NCBI RefSeq assembly: GCF_002077155.1
Contig: NZ_CP015027.1
Coordinates: 558,001-622,000 of the forward strand
Direction: 5' to 3'
DNA: 64,000 nucleotides
Source of the DNA: Sporosarcina sp. P33
GTDB taxonomy: Bacteria > Bacillota > Bacilli > Bacillales_A > Planococcaceae
The translations under genes were made by a program, and so were the position numbers. Positions 1-9,100 of the stretch are shown piece by piece. Under the pieces are notes generated by a model. The model made no database searches. It saw only the letters and a program-made list of their open reading frames with translations, and was not told where the DNA came from. How positions within the stretch are numbered: the stretch's first letter is position 1; each line of letters opens with the position of its first letter.

Positions 1-390
1 GAACATTACAATAGTGATCGTATTTAATGCTGCAGCTCCTCGCACTTTCTTTGCGCCGAATCGGGCACCGATCATATCTGCCATCGTAAATTTACCAAGG
101 TTACGAAGTGGTTCAGCAATTAAGAATAATACAACCAGATAAGCTGTTAACCAGCCAATACTATAATAGAAACCATCGAAACCGTTAAGTGAAATCGCAC
201 CGGCGATACCCAGGAAAGATGCTGCCGATAAATAGTCACCGGCGATGGCCATACCATTTTGCCAACCAGTTAATGATCCGCCGGCAGTATAGAAATCACT
301 TGCTGTAGTTGTCTGTTTCGCCGCCCAGTATGTAATATAGAGCGTCAACGCGATTACTGCGAAGAATATAACGTAGGAAATCCAACTCAT
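1..390 (-). CDS. actP: Sodium:solute symporter, ActP/acetate permease type (3' end outside window)
   Basis: Only the first 130 codons are present; the gene runs off the left edge. It starts at ATG 388-390. The N-terminal helix is followed by the ITYWAAK and [19 protein letters not shown] blocks and by [12 protein letters not shown], which are typical of the ActP branch of the solute:sodium symporter family. The family imports acetate or other short monocarboxylates with sodium in the cytoplasmic membrane. The gene begins 13 bp after the DUF485 gene, the usual yjcH-actP arrangement, so the two are probably co-transcribed. The substrate is inferred from family and context; a related monocarboxylate is possible. 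Confidence 0.85.
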   Translation of the reverse strand, partial: MSWISYVIFFAVIALTLYITYWAAKQTTTASDFYTAGGSLTGWQNGMAIAGDYLSAASFLGIAGAISLNGFDGFYYSIGWLTAYLVVLFLIAEPLRNLGKFTMADMIGARFGAKKVRGAAALNTITIVMF

Positions 391-403
391 GAACACTGCC
401 CCC

Positions 404-730
404 TTATTTAAGAACGTTTTTCTCTATAATTTCGTCTACTTCAACATCAAAATGTCTTGCTTTGTTCATGTAGATGGAAGTGAAGATCCATACCATTACG
501 AACATGGAGAATGCATAGACCCAAGTCCAAGTCATTGCACCAATTGCAGGTTTTTCTAAAACTTTTGTGTAGCCCGTTAATAAAGGAAGAATAAAGTACG
601 CTGCGAAGAAGAAAACAACAAAAGGTGTGGCGAAAGTCTTCTTTCTTTTTACAAGACCTTTAAAGTCTTCAGTTTCAACAATCTTTTCATAATCTAATGT
701 GGATTTTCCACGCGCCCCGTGATTGCTCAT
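404..730 (-). CDS. DUF485 family small membrane protein (YjcH-like)
   Basis: A 108-residue protein with a basic N-terminus and two predicted membrane helices (about residues 34-54 and 67-88), the pattern of DUF485/YjcH proteins. These are almost always encoded immediately upstream of an ActP-type symporter, as here, and are thought to be accessory to it. The start at ATG 728-730 is preceded by a GAAAGGGG-type ribosome site. The precise role of the family is not known. The promoter must lie in the roughly 460-bp gap shared with the divergent GntR regulator. Confidence 0.85.
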   Translation of the reverse strand: MSNHGARGKSTLDYEKIVETEDFKGLVKRKKTFATPFVVFFFAAYFILPLLTGYTKVLEKPAIGAMTWTWVYAFSMFVMVWIFTSIYMNKARHFDVEVDEIIEKNVLK

Positions 731-1192
731 TTAGTAATCCCCTTTCTCTTTTATGTAGCAAGTTACTTTAGTAAACTGGTTCGTATTTCCCCCTTCTCTC
801 TGAAACCGCTTTCATCATCAAGCTTACTAGATAATATGTTACAGCGATTTTAGTTGGTCTTTTGTTATAGTACACATGTAAACAATAACAAATGTTTACT
901 AAATTTGCAATACCTTTTTTTGAAGATTTGTAAAATTTAATCTACTGGTATAAAGCAAATTATGTATAGAATTAATCTAACAAATACACGCGGAAACTAC
1001 AAGAACTATTTGAATTTAATTCAACATTATTTTCTGAAACGTCTAAATATCCCGATGGTAATTTCCAATTATTTTTGTAAGTTTCAAATTTCACTGTTAT
1101 TTAACAGTAAAAAGATGTAGTATATTGTATATCGGGCACAGTGAGATTAGCCTTACTAAAAAACAACTTTAGAAGAAAGACGGTGTGATATA
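731..1192. other. AT-rich divergent intergenic region with candidate operator
   Basis: This 462-bp region separates the symporter operon (leftwards) from the GntR gene (rightwards). I see no gene in it. It is very AT-rich. It holds a perfect dyad at 1093-1108 (ACTGTTA, 2-bp spacer, TAACAGT) located about 85 bp ahead of the GntR start. The right arm overlaps a weak -35-like TTAACA (1101-1106), with a TATTGT (1123-1128) 16 bp further on. Confidence 0.6.
1093..1108. promoter_or_regulatory. Perfect inverted repeat, candidate operator for the GntR protein
   Basis: ACTGTTA-TT-TAACAGT is a perfect 7+7 dyad. It lies between the divergent symporter operon and the GntR/FCD regulator and overlaps a possible promoter. 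Autoregulation by the adjacent GntR protein is inference from position and symmetry only. Confidence 0.4.
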
Positions 1193-1861
1193 TTGCCTAT
1201 ACCAACAAATCATGCGCAGCCTGTTCGTAAAACAGCCAAAGAAAATGCGTTTAGTCAATTGCAAAAATGGATTATTGATGGAACTCTGCAGCCGGGCGAA
1301 AAATTGAATGATGTTGAACTGGCAGAAGCGCTCGGTGTGAGCCGCACACCAATTCGGGAGTCGCTTCAGCTGCTGGAAGTACAAGGATTCGTTCAGATGT
1401 TCCCCGGTAAAGCGACACAGGTAACGGAAGTTAATCCTGAATCCATTTCAGATCTGCTCCCCCCTCTAGCTGCTTTACAGGCTTTGTCGGCAGAATTGTC
1501 CATCCCGAATTTGACAGATGCTATCATAAAGAAACTGCGCGATACAAATAAACGCTTTGCGCAGGCAGTAGAAAAAGAAGATTATTTCCAAGCGCTGAAG
1601 ATCGATGAGAAATTCCATCAGATTATAGTGGACACTGCTGATAACCAGTATATTTCTTCTATGCTCGTCTCTTTGCAGGCGCATGTGCGCAGATTGTTTT
1701 TCCATAACTCTATTATACTGACGGAAAAATCGATTGCTGAACATGAACAGATTATTGATTTAATGAATCAGCGAAACGGAGAAGAAGTAACCAGTGTCAT
1801 GCGGGAAAACTGGCTCCGCGCAATTGAGGAATTTCATTCAATTAAGAAAGCAGATTCCTGA
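1193..1861 (+). CDS. GntR family transcriptional regulator, FCD domain
   Basis: A 222-residue regulator. Residues about 15-75 form the GntR winged helix (LQKWIIDGTLQPGEKLND, then SRTPIRESLQLLE). The rest is an all-helical FCD ligand domain with the metal-binding-type pattern FHQIIVDTADN and later HEQIIDLM. The start is TTG 1193-1195 behind a GAAGAAAGACGGTG ribosome site. FCD-type GntR proteins usually sense carboxylates or sugar acids. Because it is divergent from an acetate-type symporter it may control that operon, but the ligand cannot be read from the sequence. Confidence 0.9.
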   Translation: MPIPTNHAQPVRKTAKENAFSQLQKWIIDGTLQPGEKLNDVELAEALGVSRTPIRESLQLLEVQGFVQMFPGKATQVTEVNPESISDLLPPLAALQALSAELSIPNLTDAIIKKLRDTNKRFAQAVEKEDYFQALKIDEKFHQIIVDTADNQYISSMLVSLQAHVRRLFFHNSIILTEKSIAEHEQIIDLMNQRNGEEVTSVMRENWLRAIEEFHSIKKADS

Positions 1862-1874
1862 TTAGATGAGTTAA

Positions 1875-2126
1875 GAGGCTGGGACAAAACTAAAAATAAA
1901 GTCCGTTCCCCTGCGCCCAAAAGGCACGCTTTCCGCGGGGCGCGCTTGAGCCTCCTCGTCGCTGGCGCTCCTGCGGGGTCTCAACATTCGCGCTAAATCC
2001 CGCAGGAGTCGGCCTTTTTCCGCTCCGGTCCACTCAAATGCTTTGCAAAGTATTTATTAAAAAATAGACATAAAAAAGCGTAAGGGAAAACTCCTTTACG
2101 CTTTTTTCATATTATGTCCCAGTCTC
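1875..2126. repeat. Intergenic palindromic repeat bounded by GAGGCTGGGACA / TGTCCCAGTCTC
   Basis: A 252-bp block whose ends are near-perfect inverted repeats (1875-1886 and 2115-2126, one mismatch). The interior is GC-rich, with CGCGGGG, GAGCCTCCTCGTCGCT, CTCCTGCGGGGTCTC and CCGCAGGAGTCGG motifs, and is self-complementary. Blocks like this are dispersed between genes in Planococcaceae and other Bacillales. The element contains no open frame. A related but diverged block is at 57479-57595. Confidence 0.7.
2072..2107. terminator. Bidirectional Rho-independent terminator inside the repeat
   Basis: AAAAAAGCGTAAGG and CCTTTACGCTTTTTT form a long stem around a 7-nt loop, with U-runs on both strands. 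It can end GntR transcription from the left. Confidence 0.75.
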
Positions 2127-2162
2127 TTTTGCGTTCTGCAGATAATAGAATCAATCCGTGCG

Positions 2163-2220
2163 CTGAAATGACTGAAGACAGGCTCCTGATCAGCAGAGTC
2201 CGTCTTCAGTCATCTTTCAG
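2163..2220 (-). terminator. Hairpin overlapping the brnQ stop codon
   Basis: CTGAAATGACTGAAGAC pairs with GTCTTCAGTCATCTTTCAG across about 22 nt. The arm includes the brnQ stop. There is no clear U-run, so it may act mainly as a 3' stabiliser or weak terminator. Confidence 0.45.
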
Positions 2221-3599
2221 CCTTTTTTATTAGAAGCAATAACACCGGTATTTCCCATTCCTTTATTGGACAGCACAGCTGCAAAGCCTGTTGCCGCTGT
2301 TACGAGTAAGACAGGTATCAGCCAGCCGATGCCCTCTGAATAATACGGAATGTAAGTTTCATACAATTCATCCGCAGCAATTAGCCAATTTGGCATTTGC
2401 CGTTCCACTAAAGTATAGAACTTTACAAGCGCTTCGACGAAACTGATTACGAACGCAGTCATTGTTGCAGTCCGGTACACCATGCTGGATTGCCGGAATA
2501 ACGGTCCGGCGAACGTCAGCAGTATCAATACCATTGCCAGCGGATAGAGCAGGACGAGAACAGGCAAGGAAAAATTAATGATATTCTCCAATCCGAAGTT
2601 TGCCACCATCAGGCAGAACGCAGAAAAGAAAATCACAAAAACTTTATAACTGATCCGCGGAATAATTGCATGAAAATACTCTGCACATGCAGTCAGCAAT
2701 CCAATCGCTGTTGTGAGACAGGCAAGCATGATGACAACGCCCAGCAGTACCAGACCGGCAGAACCAAACAGATACGAAGCTGTTTCACTTAAAACAGGAC
2801 CTCCTCCATTCAGCTGCCCAAATAAACCGACAGACGTTGCACCCAGATAAGCAATTCCAAGATAAATGATCGCTAAAAATCCGGCTGCCACACATCCTGT
2901 TTTGGCAGTAGAAGCCAAAATTTGTTTTTTATTTGTAATCCCCATTGCATGCATTGCGTTAATTACGATGATTCCAAATACAAGTGAGGCCAGCGCATCC
3001 ATCGTGTTATATCCTTCAAAGAAACCGGTGAAGAATGGCATTTCATTGTATGGTTCGCGGGGTGCCTGTATCGTTCCCATCGGATTAAAGACTGTCATAA
3101 CAATTAAGCCAATTAGGATGATTATGATGAGCGGTGATAAATACTTCCCTACCCGATCCACAATTTTCGCCGGGTTCAATGACAGCCACATACTGATTCC
3201 AAAAAAGGCAAGTGTAAACAGAAAGCGCGCCAAATCAATGGATATTCCGTTCAGGAAAGGTGCTACACCAATGTCAAATGCTACAGCTCCCGTTCGAGGG
3301 GCAGCAAAGAACGGTCCGATTGTTAAATAAAGTGTCGCTGTGAACAGCACGGCATAGACCGGATGAATACGGCTTGCCAGGTCCTGCAAATCTTTCTTCC
3401 CTGAAAAACCAATGGCCAATATACCTAAGAAAGGCAATCCTACTCCGGTGAATAAAAAGCCGAGCATCGCTTTCCACGTTTGATCTCCAGCGAGCTGCCC
3501 AAGCTCCGCGGGAAAGATTAAATTGCCGGCTCCAAAAAAGAGTGCGAATAGCATAACCCCTATAACTAGGCTTGACGAAAACGATAATTTCTTCTCCAT
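2217..3599 (-). CDS. brnQ: Branched-chain amino acid:cation symporter BrnQ
   Basis: A 460-residue polytopic protein of the LIVCS family. It has about twelve hydrophobic helices and the family block FGAGNLIFPAELGQLAG near residues 20-36, followed by VGLPFLGILAIG. The family imports leucine, isoleucine and valine with sodium or proton. I chose ATG 3597-3599 because a strong GGGAGG site lies 11 bp upstream; the frame stays open 11 codons further but without a ribosome site. I looked for a T-box leader (GGGTGGNACCGCG) and found none. It appears monocistronic. Confidence 0.93.
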   Translation of the reverse strand: MEKKLSFSSSLVIGVMLFALFFGAGNLIFPAELGQLAGDQTWKAMLGFLFTGVGLPFLGILAIGFSGKKDLQDLASRIHPVYAVLFTATLYLTIGPFFAAPRTGAVAFDIGVAPFLNGISIDLARFLFTLAFFGISMWLSLNPAKIVDRVGKYLSPLIIIILIGLIVMTVFNPMGTIQAPREPYNEMPFFTGFFEGYNTMDALASLVFGIIVINAMHAMGITNKKQILASTAKTGCVAAGFLAIIYLGIAYLGATSVGLFGQLNGGGPVLSETASYLFGSAGLVLLGVVIMLACLTTAIGLLTACAEYFHAIIPRISYKVFVIFFSAFCLMVANFGLENIINFSLPVLVLLYPLAMVLILLTFAGPLFRQSSMVYRTATMTAFVISFVEALVKFYTLVERQMPNWLIAADELYETYIPYYSEGIGWLIPVLLVTAATGFAAVLSNKGMGNTGVIASNKKG

Positions 3600-3785
3600 A
3601 CGAATGAAATCCTCCCATGAACAACAGTACAATTATGTATGCAATATATTGCGTTCCCTCATATTACGCCTGTCTATTCAGAAAATCAACAGTCCAGTAA
3701 ATCATTTAACTTTTGCGTGTATTGCCAACTTACTGACTACTCAATTAGGCGCATGAAGCTTTAGGGTACACAGGCAACGCGCTGC

Positions 3786-3828
3786 AAAAAAAATCGCTTG
3801 AAAGGCTCACGAAGAACCCTTCAAACGT
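3786..3828 (-). terminator. Rho-independent terminator after sbcC, in gap 3600-3923
   Basis: On the minus strand CGTTTGAAGGGTTC and GAGCCTTTCAAGCG form a stem followed by eight T. A second dyad (3852-3866 with 3898-3914, CATCATCCCG against CGGGATGATG) lies between this and the sbcC stop. The rest of the roughly 320-bp gap is the brnQ upstream region, with no gene seen. Confidence 0.75.
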
Positions 3829-3923
3829 AAATGGCCAGCAATTTACAATCATGCTGCATCATCCCGTTTACTGTTCCGCAAGCCGAAAGGACATTGCCGG
3901 GATGATGTGTGCAGTCAATCGAA

Positions 3924-6900
3924 TCAGTTCAGAATAAATTTTGTTTTACTGTATCCTTCTTTCTGCTTCGTCACTTGCAGTGTTGCTGGAATCGCTTCTT
4001 TCATTTCATCGATATGAGAAATTATACCGATCATTCTTCCTGACTGCTGAAGTGCTATCAGTGTGTCGATGGCTTTCTGAATCGCTTCTTCATCCAGCGC
4101 GCCAAACCCTTCATCTATAAACATCGTCTCCATCCGGACTGCGCCCTGGAAACTTTGAATAACATCCGCCATGCCGAGTGCAAGACATAAGGAGGCATTG
4201 AATTTCTCACCCCCGGATAACGTCTTGACGTCTCTTGTTTGCCCTGTATACGCATCATGGACATCGATGCCCAGCCCGCTTTGTTTGCCTCTGGCTTCCT
4301 GGCGATCACTTCGGACCAATTCGTATTGGCCATTTGAAAGATCCCGCAGCCGAATGTTGGCGGCCTGGATAATGCGTTCCAAATACTCAATTTGAATATA
4401 GCGTTCAAACGAAATCTTTAAGTGATTTTGGCCGCGCATGATATCGTAAAGATTAGTTATTTTTCCATATGTTTTCTCAAGCTCAGCTTCACGTGATTTA
4501 CTTGTTTCCAATTCGGCAGACAGTCCCTGTGCAGCTTGTTCCCAGGCTTTGCATTGGTTATATGAAGCAAAGGCTTCTTCATACTGCGTTTTTAGAGTAT
4601 CCACCTGATGCTCTATCACAGCCAAGTCAGCCGGCTCCTTGCCTTTTACAGATTGCTTCAGTTCTTCCAGGGAAGATTTAAGCGTATGAAGAGTCTGTGC
4701 ATATTCTCGCAATTGATGCTGTATTGCCTGGCGCTGCGTGGCCGGCAGTTTCACCTGAGTATAGCTTTTTTCTGAAACAAAGCCTTCTTCTGATAATCGT
4801 TTCGCAAATAAAGCTTGGCTTTGATCCATTTTTTCTTTTATTTCCGCCAGAGATTCCTTTTCCAGCTGTTCACGCAATTCCCATTTCGTTTTTTCTGTAG
4901 AAGAATCCTGCAGTTTCTGCTGTATGGCTTTCCATGTGCTTTCAAGCTGCTCACTCAACGACTGTTTTGACTTGATTTGCTGCTGCAGTGCGGAAAGTTC
5001 ACGCAGCTCTTCCGGAATAGTTGAAAGCGCATGCTGATACAGAGCCTGTTTTGTCTCTCTCTCGCCTGTTAATTCATTTAATCGTTGTTCAAGTTCCTTA
5101 ATTTCTGCATGCTGTTCCTCCATGGCAGCTTCCGCCTGATTTTGCTGTTGTTTTTTCTGTTTCAGCATGTCTCTTTTGTTTCTGAGGACCGCCGTTTGTT
5201 CAGTCAGTGCGGCGAGTTCTTTCTGATAATCGCGGTCAGGTTCCACTTGCCGCTGTCGAAGTTCGGCTTCAGCCGCTTCTATATCCCGCTGCAACTGTTG
5301 CATTCCTGCTTGTTTTGTATGGTAAATCCGTTCTTTTTCCGTCAATTCCAGTTTGGCTGCATCAAGTTGCTCTTTCGTAATATGTTCTTTTTCTGAGCCT
5401 GCCGCTTTTTCAGGGTGATCTTTACTGCCGCAGACAGGACAAGACTCTCCGTCATGAAGCGATGCAGCAAGAATGACCGCCTGATTGCTGATCCATCTGT
5501 TTTCAAGCGCCTGATAAGACGCTGCAACATCTTCAGCTGTCTGTTTAGCTGCTTCACATTGAATCTTCAGCTCATTTCGTTGTGTCAATTGCTGCTGATA
5601 GGAATTCAGTTGTTTAGTAATCTCTCGAGTATTCGCCAATTCATCTACGAGCTGTTCATATTGTTCCAGTGATGTTTCTAATTCTTTCATTTCATTTTTC
5701 TGCGCCGTGATGGACTGCTGCTGCACGTGAGACATATGAAGTTTTTCTGCCAGAGCTTTCTCCAGCTGGTCTACTTTTTGCTGCAGTGAATCCAGCTTCT
5801 GACGCTGATCTGCCAGTCCCGAAACAGCCGGAAGAAGATTTTGCAGCTTCAGCAATCCTTCTTTCACTTCTTTGCGTTCGTCTTCTCTCGCCTGTTCCTG
5901 ATCGAAAGACAATTTCGCTGCTTTCAGCTCTTTTTCGGCATGCGAAAGAGAGATTACCGCTTCTGAATAGCTCTTGTCTCTCTTTTTCCATTCGGACTCA
6001 TTCGACTGTACCTGCTGTTCGAGATCTTCCAACCGGGCGGCGCGTTCTGCTTGCTGCAATTGCATTTCGAGCTTGTTCATCTCTGCTTCTTTTGCCAGTA
6101 AAACTTGCAGTTCCTGCTCGCGCTGCTGCAGCCTGATAAATTGGTCATTGATTAATCGGGCGCTGTGCAGTTCCTGTTGCTTTTCATTGTGAGCGCCGTA
6201 TAACCGGGTGTATTCTTTATGTGTTTCGGCAGATTGTGCGGTATGGTGTTCGTATTCTTGCTGAAGTCCTAACACCAATTGATGATAATTCGGGTATTCG
6301 GACTGGAGTTCATTGAATAATAATGAATCACGTACTGGCAATTTAGCAGGAATCTGGTGAAGGATTGCATCGCTCAGCTGTTTTTCCCGAAGATATTCTG
6401 CATTCGCTTTATCTTTTTTCACTTTCAGGCGATCGACGATTTTCTGGTATGGTTCCGTTTTGAATATTTTGCGCATAATGGCTTCTTTATTGCCCGTATC
6501 GGAAGTCAGAAACTTGCGGAACTCCCCTTGCGGCAACATCATAATCTGACTGAATTGTGCATGGGTAAACCCCAGTAATTGTTCGATTTTCTCATTGACT
6601 TCTGTGACTATTTGACGGTCGACCGCGGGAATGAATTGCTGATCTTTCTCTTCAAACAGTTCACAGCGCCCGAGGGTATCCGATTTATTCCCTTTCTTTC
6701 TGTACGGGATCTGACGCAAAACGCGGAATCTGCGGTTATGGATGTCAAAAGTCAATTCGACGGTCGTCTGTACATCGTCATCGGCAAATTGGCTGCGCAA
6801 GGCTTTAGTTTCGGTGCGGTCTTCCCCGCTTGCCTGCCCGTAGAGCGCAAAACAAATGCCATCGAAAATCGTCGTTTTTCCGGCACCTGTTTTTCCAGAG

Positions 6901-6998
6901 ATGACAAATAAACGATGATCTTTCAAGTCGCGAAAATCAATCGTTTCTTTGTCTTTATACGGTCCAAACGCAGTCATAGTCAGTGTAATCGGCTTCAT
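3924..6998 (-). CDS. sbcC: Nuclease SbcCD subunit C (SMC-like ATPase)
   Basis: A 1024-residue Rad50-type ATPase. Walker A GKTGAGKTT is at residues 35-43. Two long coiled-coil arms flank a zinc hook, C520-P-V-C523. The ABC signature LSGGEK is near residue 927, followed by a Walker B/D-loop FIDEGFGALDEE. With SbcD it forms the ATP-dependent complex that cleaves hairpin and blocked DNA ends during repair. The start is ATG 6996-6998, 2 bp after the sbcD stop, with GGAGGAGG inside the end of sbcD, so the pair is translationally linked. An upstream extension to 7028 lacks its own ribosome site. Confidence 0.95.
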   Translation of the reverse strand: MKPITLTMTAFGPYKDKETIDFRDLKDHRLFVISGKTGAGKTTIFDGICFALYGQASGEDRTETKALRSQFADDDVQTTVELTFDIHNRRFRVLRQIPYRKKGNKSDTLGRCELFEEKDQQFIPAVDRQIVTEVNEKIEQLLGFTHAQFSQIMMLPQGEFRKFLTSDTGNKEAIMRKIFKTEPYQKIVDRLKVKKDKANAEYLREKQLSDAILHQIPAKLPVRDSLLFNELQSEYPNYHQLVLGLQQEYEHHTAQSAETHKEYTRLYGAHNEKQQELHSARLINDQFIRLQQREQELQVLLAKEAEMNKLEMQLQQAERAARLEDLEQQVQSNESEWKKRDKSYSEAVISLSHAEKELKAAKLSFDQEQAREDERKEVKEGLLKLQNLLPAVSGLADQRQKLDSLQQKVDQLEKALAEKLHMSHVQQQSITAQKNEMKELETSLEQYEQLVDELANTREITKQLNSYQQQLTQRNELKIQCEAAKQTAEDVAASYQALENRWISNQAVILAASLHDGESCPVCGSKDHPEKAAGSEKEHITKEQLDAAKLELTEKERIYHTKQAGMQQLQRDIEAAEAELRQRQVEPDRDYQKELAALTEQTAVLRNKRDMLKQKKQQQNQAEAAMEEQHAEIKELEQRLNELTGERETKQALYQHALSTIPEELRELSALQQQIKSKQSLSEQLESTWKAIQQKLQDSSTEKTKWELREQLEKESLAEIKEKMDQSQALFAKRLSEEGFVSEKSYTQVKLPATQRQAIQHQLREYAQTLHTLKSSLEELKQSVKGKEPADLAVIEHQVDTLKTQYEEAFASYNQCKAWEQAAQGLSAELETSKSREAELEKTYGKITNLYDIMRGQNHLKISFERYIQIEYLERIIQAANIRLRDLSNGQYELVRSDRQEARGKQSGLGIDVHDAYTGQTRDVKTLSGGEKFNASLCLALGMADVIQSFQGAVRMETMFIDEGFGALDEEAIQKAIDTLIALQQSGRMIGIISHIDEMKEAIPATLQVTKQKEGYSKTKFILN

Positions 6999-7000
6999 GC

Positions 7001-8155
7001 TCAGTCCTCCTCCTTCATGACATCCCACAGAACTTGCGCGAATAATTCTTTTGTCTCTTCATCTGCCTCTTCCCCTTGCAGCTCTTTAAAGAATGATGCG
7101 AACATGGCATGGTCGTCTTCTCTTTTCTCAACGGCTGCTGTTGCGCCGAGCCCTTCAGTGGAGGAAACGAATAATTTACGTTCCACATGCATGGCATTCG
7201 GAAAGACCGACCGAATTTTTTCCATCGGCTGAATAACAGGCACAGTATCGAGAAGCTTCACAAATACATAATCATCATTCGTTTCCATCAGTAATAATTC
7301 ATCCATCGTACTTTCGACAGTCCGCACATCATGAAGCGGAGTAAGAAGCTTTTTCTCAATTTTTGTGTTGCCGTTTCCATCCAGCTCCACAATGACATAG
7401 CCTTTTTGATGTTTCTCTTCGGAAATAGAATATTTCAATGGAGAGCCTGAGTAGCGGATCGTTTCATTGCCTACAAAATGTGCCTGATGCAAATGACCGA
7501 GTGCCGTGTAATGAAACGGTTCAAATAGATCAGCAGAGACATACTCCGCTCCGCCGATCGATAACGGCCGTTCGGCATCGCTCGTATTATCCTCTTTCTC
7601 TCCGTGCGGAGTAATAAATGCATGTCCGACAAAAACATGCCGCGCATTTTCATCCATTGACTGTGTGATACGCTCAATAATTTGTTTCATCGCTTGCTGA
7701 TGACTTGAAATACTGTCGTCTTTAAGCAAGTGACTGACCACAGACGGATCTGCGTAAGGAATCAAATGAAAATACACATCGCCAAATTCATCATTCAGTT
7801 TCACCGGCGAAAGATCAGCTGATAATTCTCCAGTTATGTAAAGTCCTTGTTCTTTCATAAACGTACTGCCAAAATGAAGGCGGCCCGGGCTGTCGTGATT
7901 TCCTGCAATAGCGATAACAGGGGTTTGCAGATCGATGACAATTTCCTGCAAGACATCGTTTAATAAAGCTACCGCTTCAGTCGGCGGAATCGCCCGGTCA
8001 TATAAATCACCTGCGATGATGACAGCATCCGGTTTTTCCTGTTTAATATCTTCTATAAATTTCTGTAATATATATCGCTGATCTTCTGTCATATAGGTTC
8101 CTTGCACGAGCTTGCCCAAATGCCAGTCAGCTGTATGGAAAAATTTCAAATCCAT
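7001..8155 (-). CDS. sbcD: Nuclease SbcCD subunit D (metallophosphoesterase)
   Basis: A 384-residue Mre11-type nuclease. The five phosphoesterase blocks are all visible: D10-W-H12, G49-D50, G85-N-H-D88, a GHAFITPH block and GHLHQAH. These bind two metals and give 3'-5' exonuclease and hairpin endonuclease activity. It is encoded directly before sbcC in the usual dcc order, separated by 2 bp, so the two form one operon. ATG 8153-8155 is preceded by AAAGGGG. The C-terminal capping region is of ordinary length. Confidence 0.95.
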   Translation of the reverse strand: MDLKFFHTADWHLGKLVQGTYMTEDQRYILQKFIEDIKQEKPDAVIIAGDLYDRAIPPTEAVALLNDVLQEIVIDLQTPVIAIAGNHDSPGRLHFGSTFMKEQGLYITGELSADLSPVKLNDEFGDVYFHLIPYADPSVVSHLLKDDSISSHQQAMKQIIERITQSMDENARHVFVGHAFITPHGEKEDNTSDAERPLSIGGAEYVSADLFEPFHYTALGHLHQAHFVGNETIRYSGSPLKYSISEEKHQKGYVIVELDGNGNTKIEKKLLTPLHDVRTVESTMDELLLMETNDDYVFVKLLDTVPVIQPMEKIRSVFPNAMHVERKLFVSSTEGLGATAAVEKREDDHAMFASFFKELQGEEADEETKELFAQVLWDVMKEED

Positions 8156-8183
8156 TCCCCTTTCTCTGTTAGAAAATTAGAGA

Positions 8184-8246
8184 CAAAAAGAAGGGCGCAG
8201 CAGATGAAAGTTATGCAGCATCTTCCTGTTTTACGCCCAATCCTTC
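8184..8246 (-). terminator. Possible terminator after the sirtuin gene
   Basis: On the minus strand GAAGGATTGGGCG can pair with CGCCCTTC, followed by TTTTT. The loop is long (about 40 nt) and contains smaller complementary segments, so this is a weak call. Confidence 0.35.
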
Positions 8247-8256
8247 TATCCTCGAA

Positions 8257-8985
8257 TTACTTGCTCCCCAATGCGTTATCCGCCTCTTTCAGCACTTCAC
8301 CGATTTTACGTTCATTGATGACCAAGTCTGCAAAATGATCCATTTCAGTAGGTTCCATATTGATAATGACAAGTTTCGCTCCCTGCTCCTTAGCCATCAG
8401 CGGAAATTGGTTAGCCGGTGATACTGTTAACGATGATCCGAGCACGATGAAGAGATCTGCTTTCTCACTCTCGAATATCGCCTGAATAAACGCCTCTTCA
8501 GGCAGCATCTCGCCGAACAGCACGACAGACGGACGCAGTTTCCCGCCACAGTCACAGTAAAATTCATCCTGCTCGTACCGTTCATTTCCGTAGACGTTTC
8601 CGCATGTTTCACAATGCACGCTGCGCAGTGTGCCATGAAGTTCCATCACATTTTTTGATCCGGCCAATGTATGAAAACCATCTACATTCTGTGTAATAAT
8701 ACCATTTACCAGGCCTTGCTTTTCCCATTTCGCCAATAGCTCATGTCCTGCGTGCGGACCTGTTTCTTTTGCGGCTAAGACGCGCTGTTTATAAAACTGG
8801 AAAAACTGTTCGACCTGCTGATTCAGAGCCGTTACGCTCGCCACTTTTGCCGGATCTTCCATTTCCCACAAGCCCGTTTTGGCGGACCGGAAATCGGGCA
8901 ATCCGCTTTCCGTTGACATGCCTGCTCCTGTATAGACAATTGTACGTTTCGATTCTTTCAATAAATCTGCCAGCACTGTACTCAT
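8257..8985 (-). CDS. NAD-dependent protein deacylase, Sir2 family
   Basis: A sirtuin of about 240 residues. Visible motifs are GAGMSTESGLPDFR (NAD binding), TQNVDGFH, the catalytic histidine in ELHGTL, a four-cysteine zinc site (CETC then CDC) and GSSLTVSPA. It removes acyl groups from lysines with NAD as co-substrate, in the cytoplasm. ATG 8983-8985 directly abuts GAAAGG, which is too close for that site. GTG at 8974-8976, three codons on, has AAAGG nine bases upstream and may be the true start. The gene stands alone behind sbcDC. Confidence 0.9.
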   Translation of the reverse strand: MSTVLADLLKESKRTIVYTGAGMSTESGLPDFRSAKTGLWEMEDPAKVASVTALNQQVEQFFQFYKQRVLAAKETGPHAGHELLAKWEKQGLVNGIITQNVDGFHTLAGSKNVMELHGTLRSVHCETCGNVYGNERYEQDEFYCDCGGKLRPSVVLFGEMLPEEAFIQAIFESEKADLFIVLGSSLTVSPANQFPLMAKEQGAKLVIINMEPTEMDHFADLVINERKIGEVLKEADNALGSK

Positions 8986-9100
8986 CCTTTCAATTAGCGA
9001 AATTATGTTCCCTCTATATAGTAGCATATTTAAATTAGCTGTAATAACTGCGCGATGTCCATTCAAAAAACGGGCGTCCGCAATGGACACCCGTTACCTA

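Noticed and set aside
3600..3923. A T-box leader before brnQ
   Set aside because: No GGGTGGNACCGCG-type sequence; the hairpins there belong to the sbcC terminator on the same strand further upstream.
3924..8155. Many long antisense open frames across sbcC and sbcD
   Set aside because: They are shadows of strongly biased coding sequence, lack ribosome sites and domains, and overlap clear genes.
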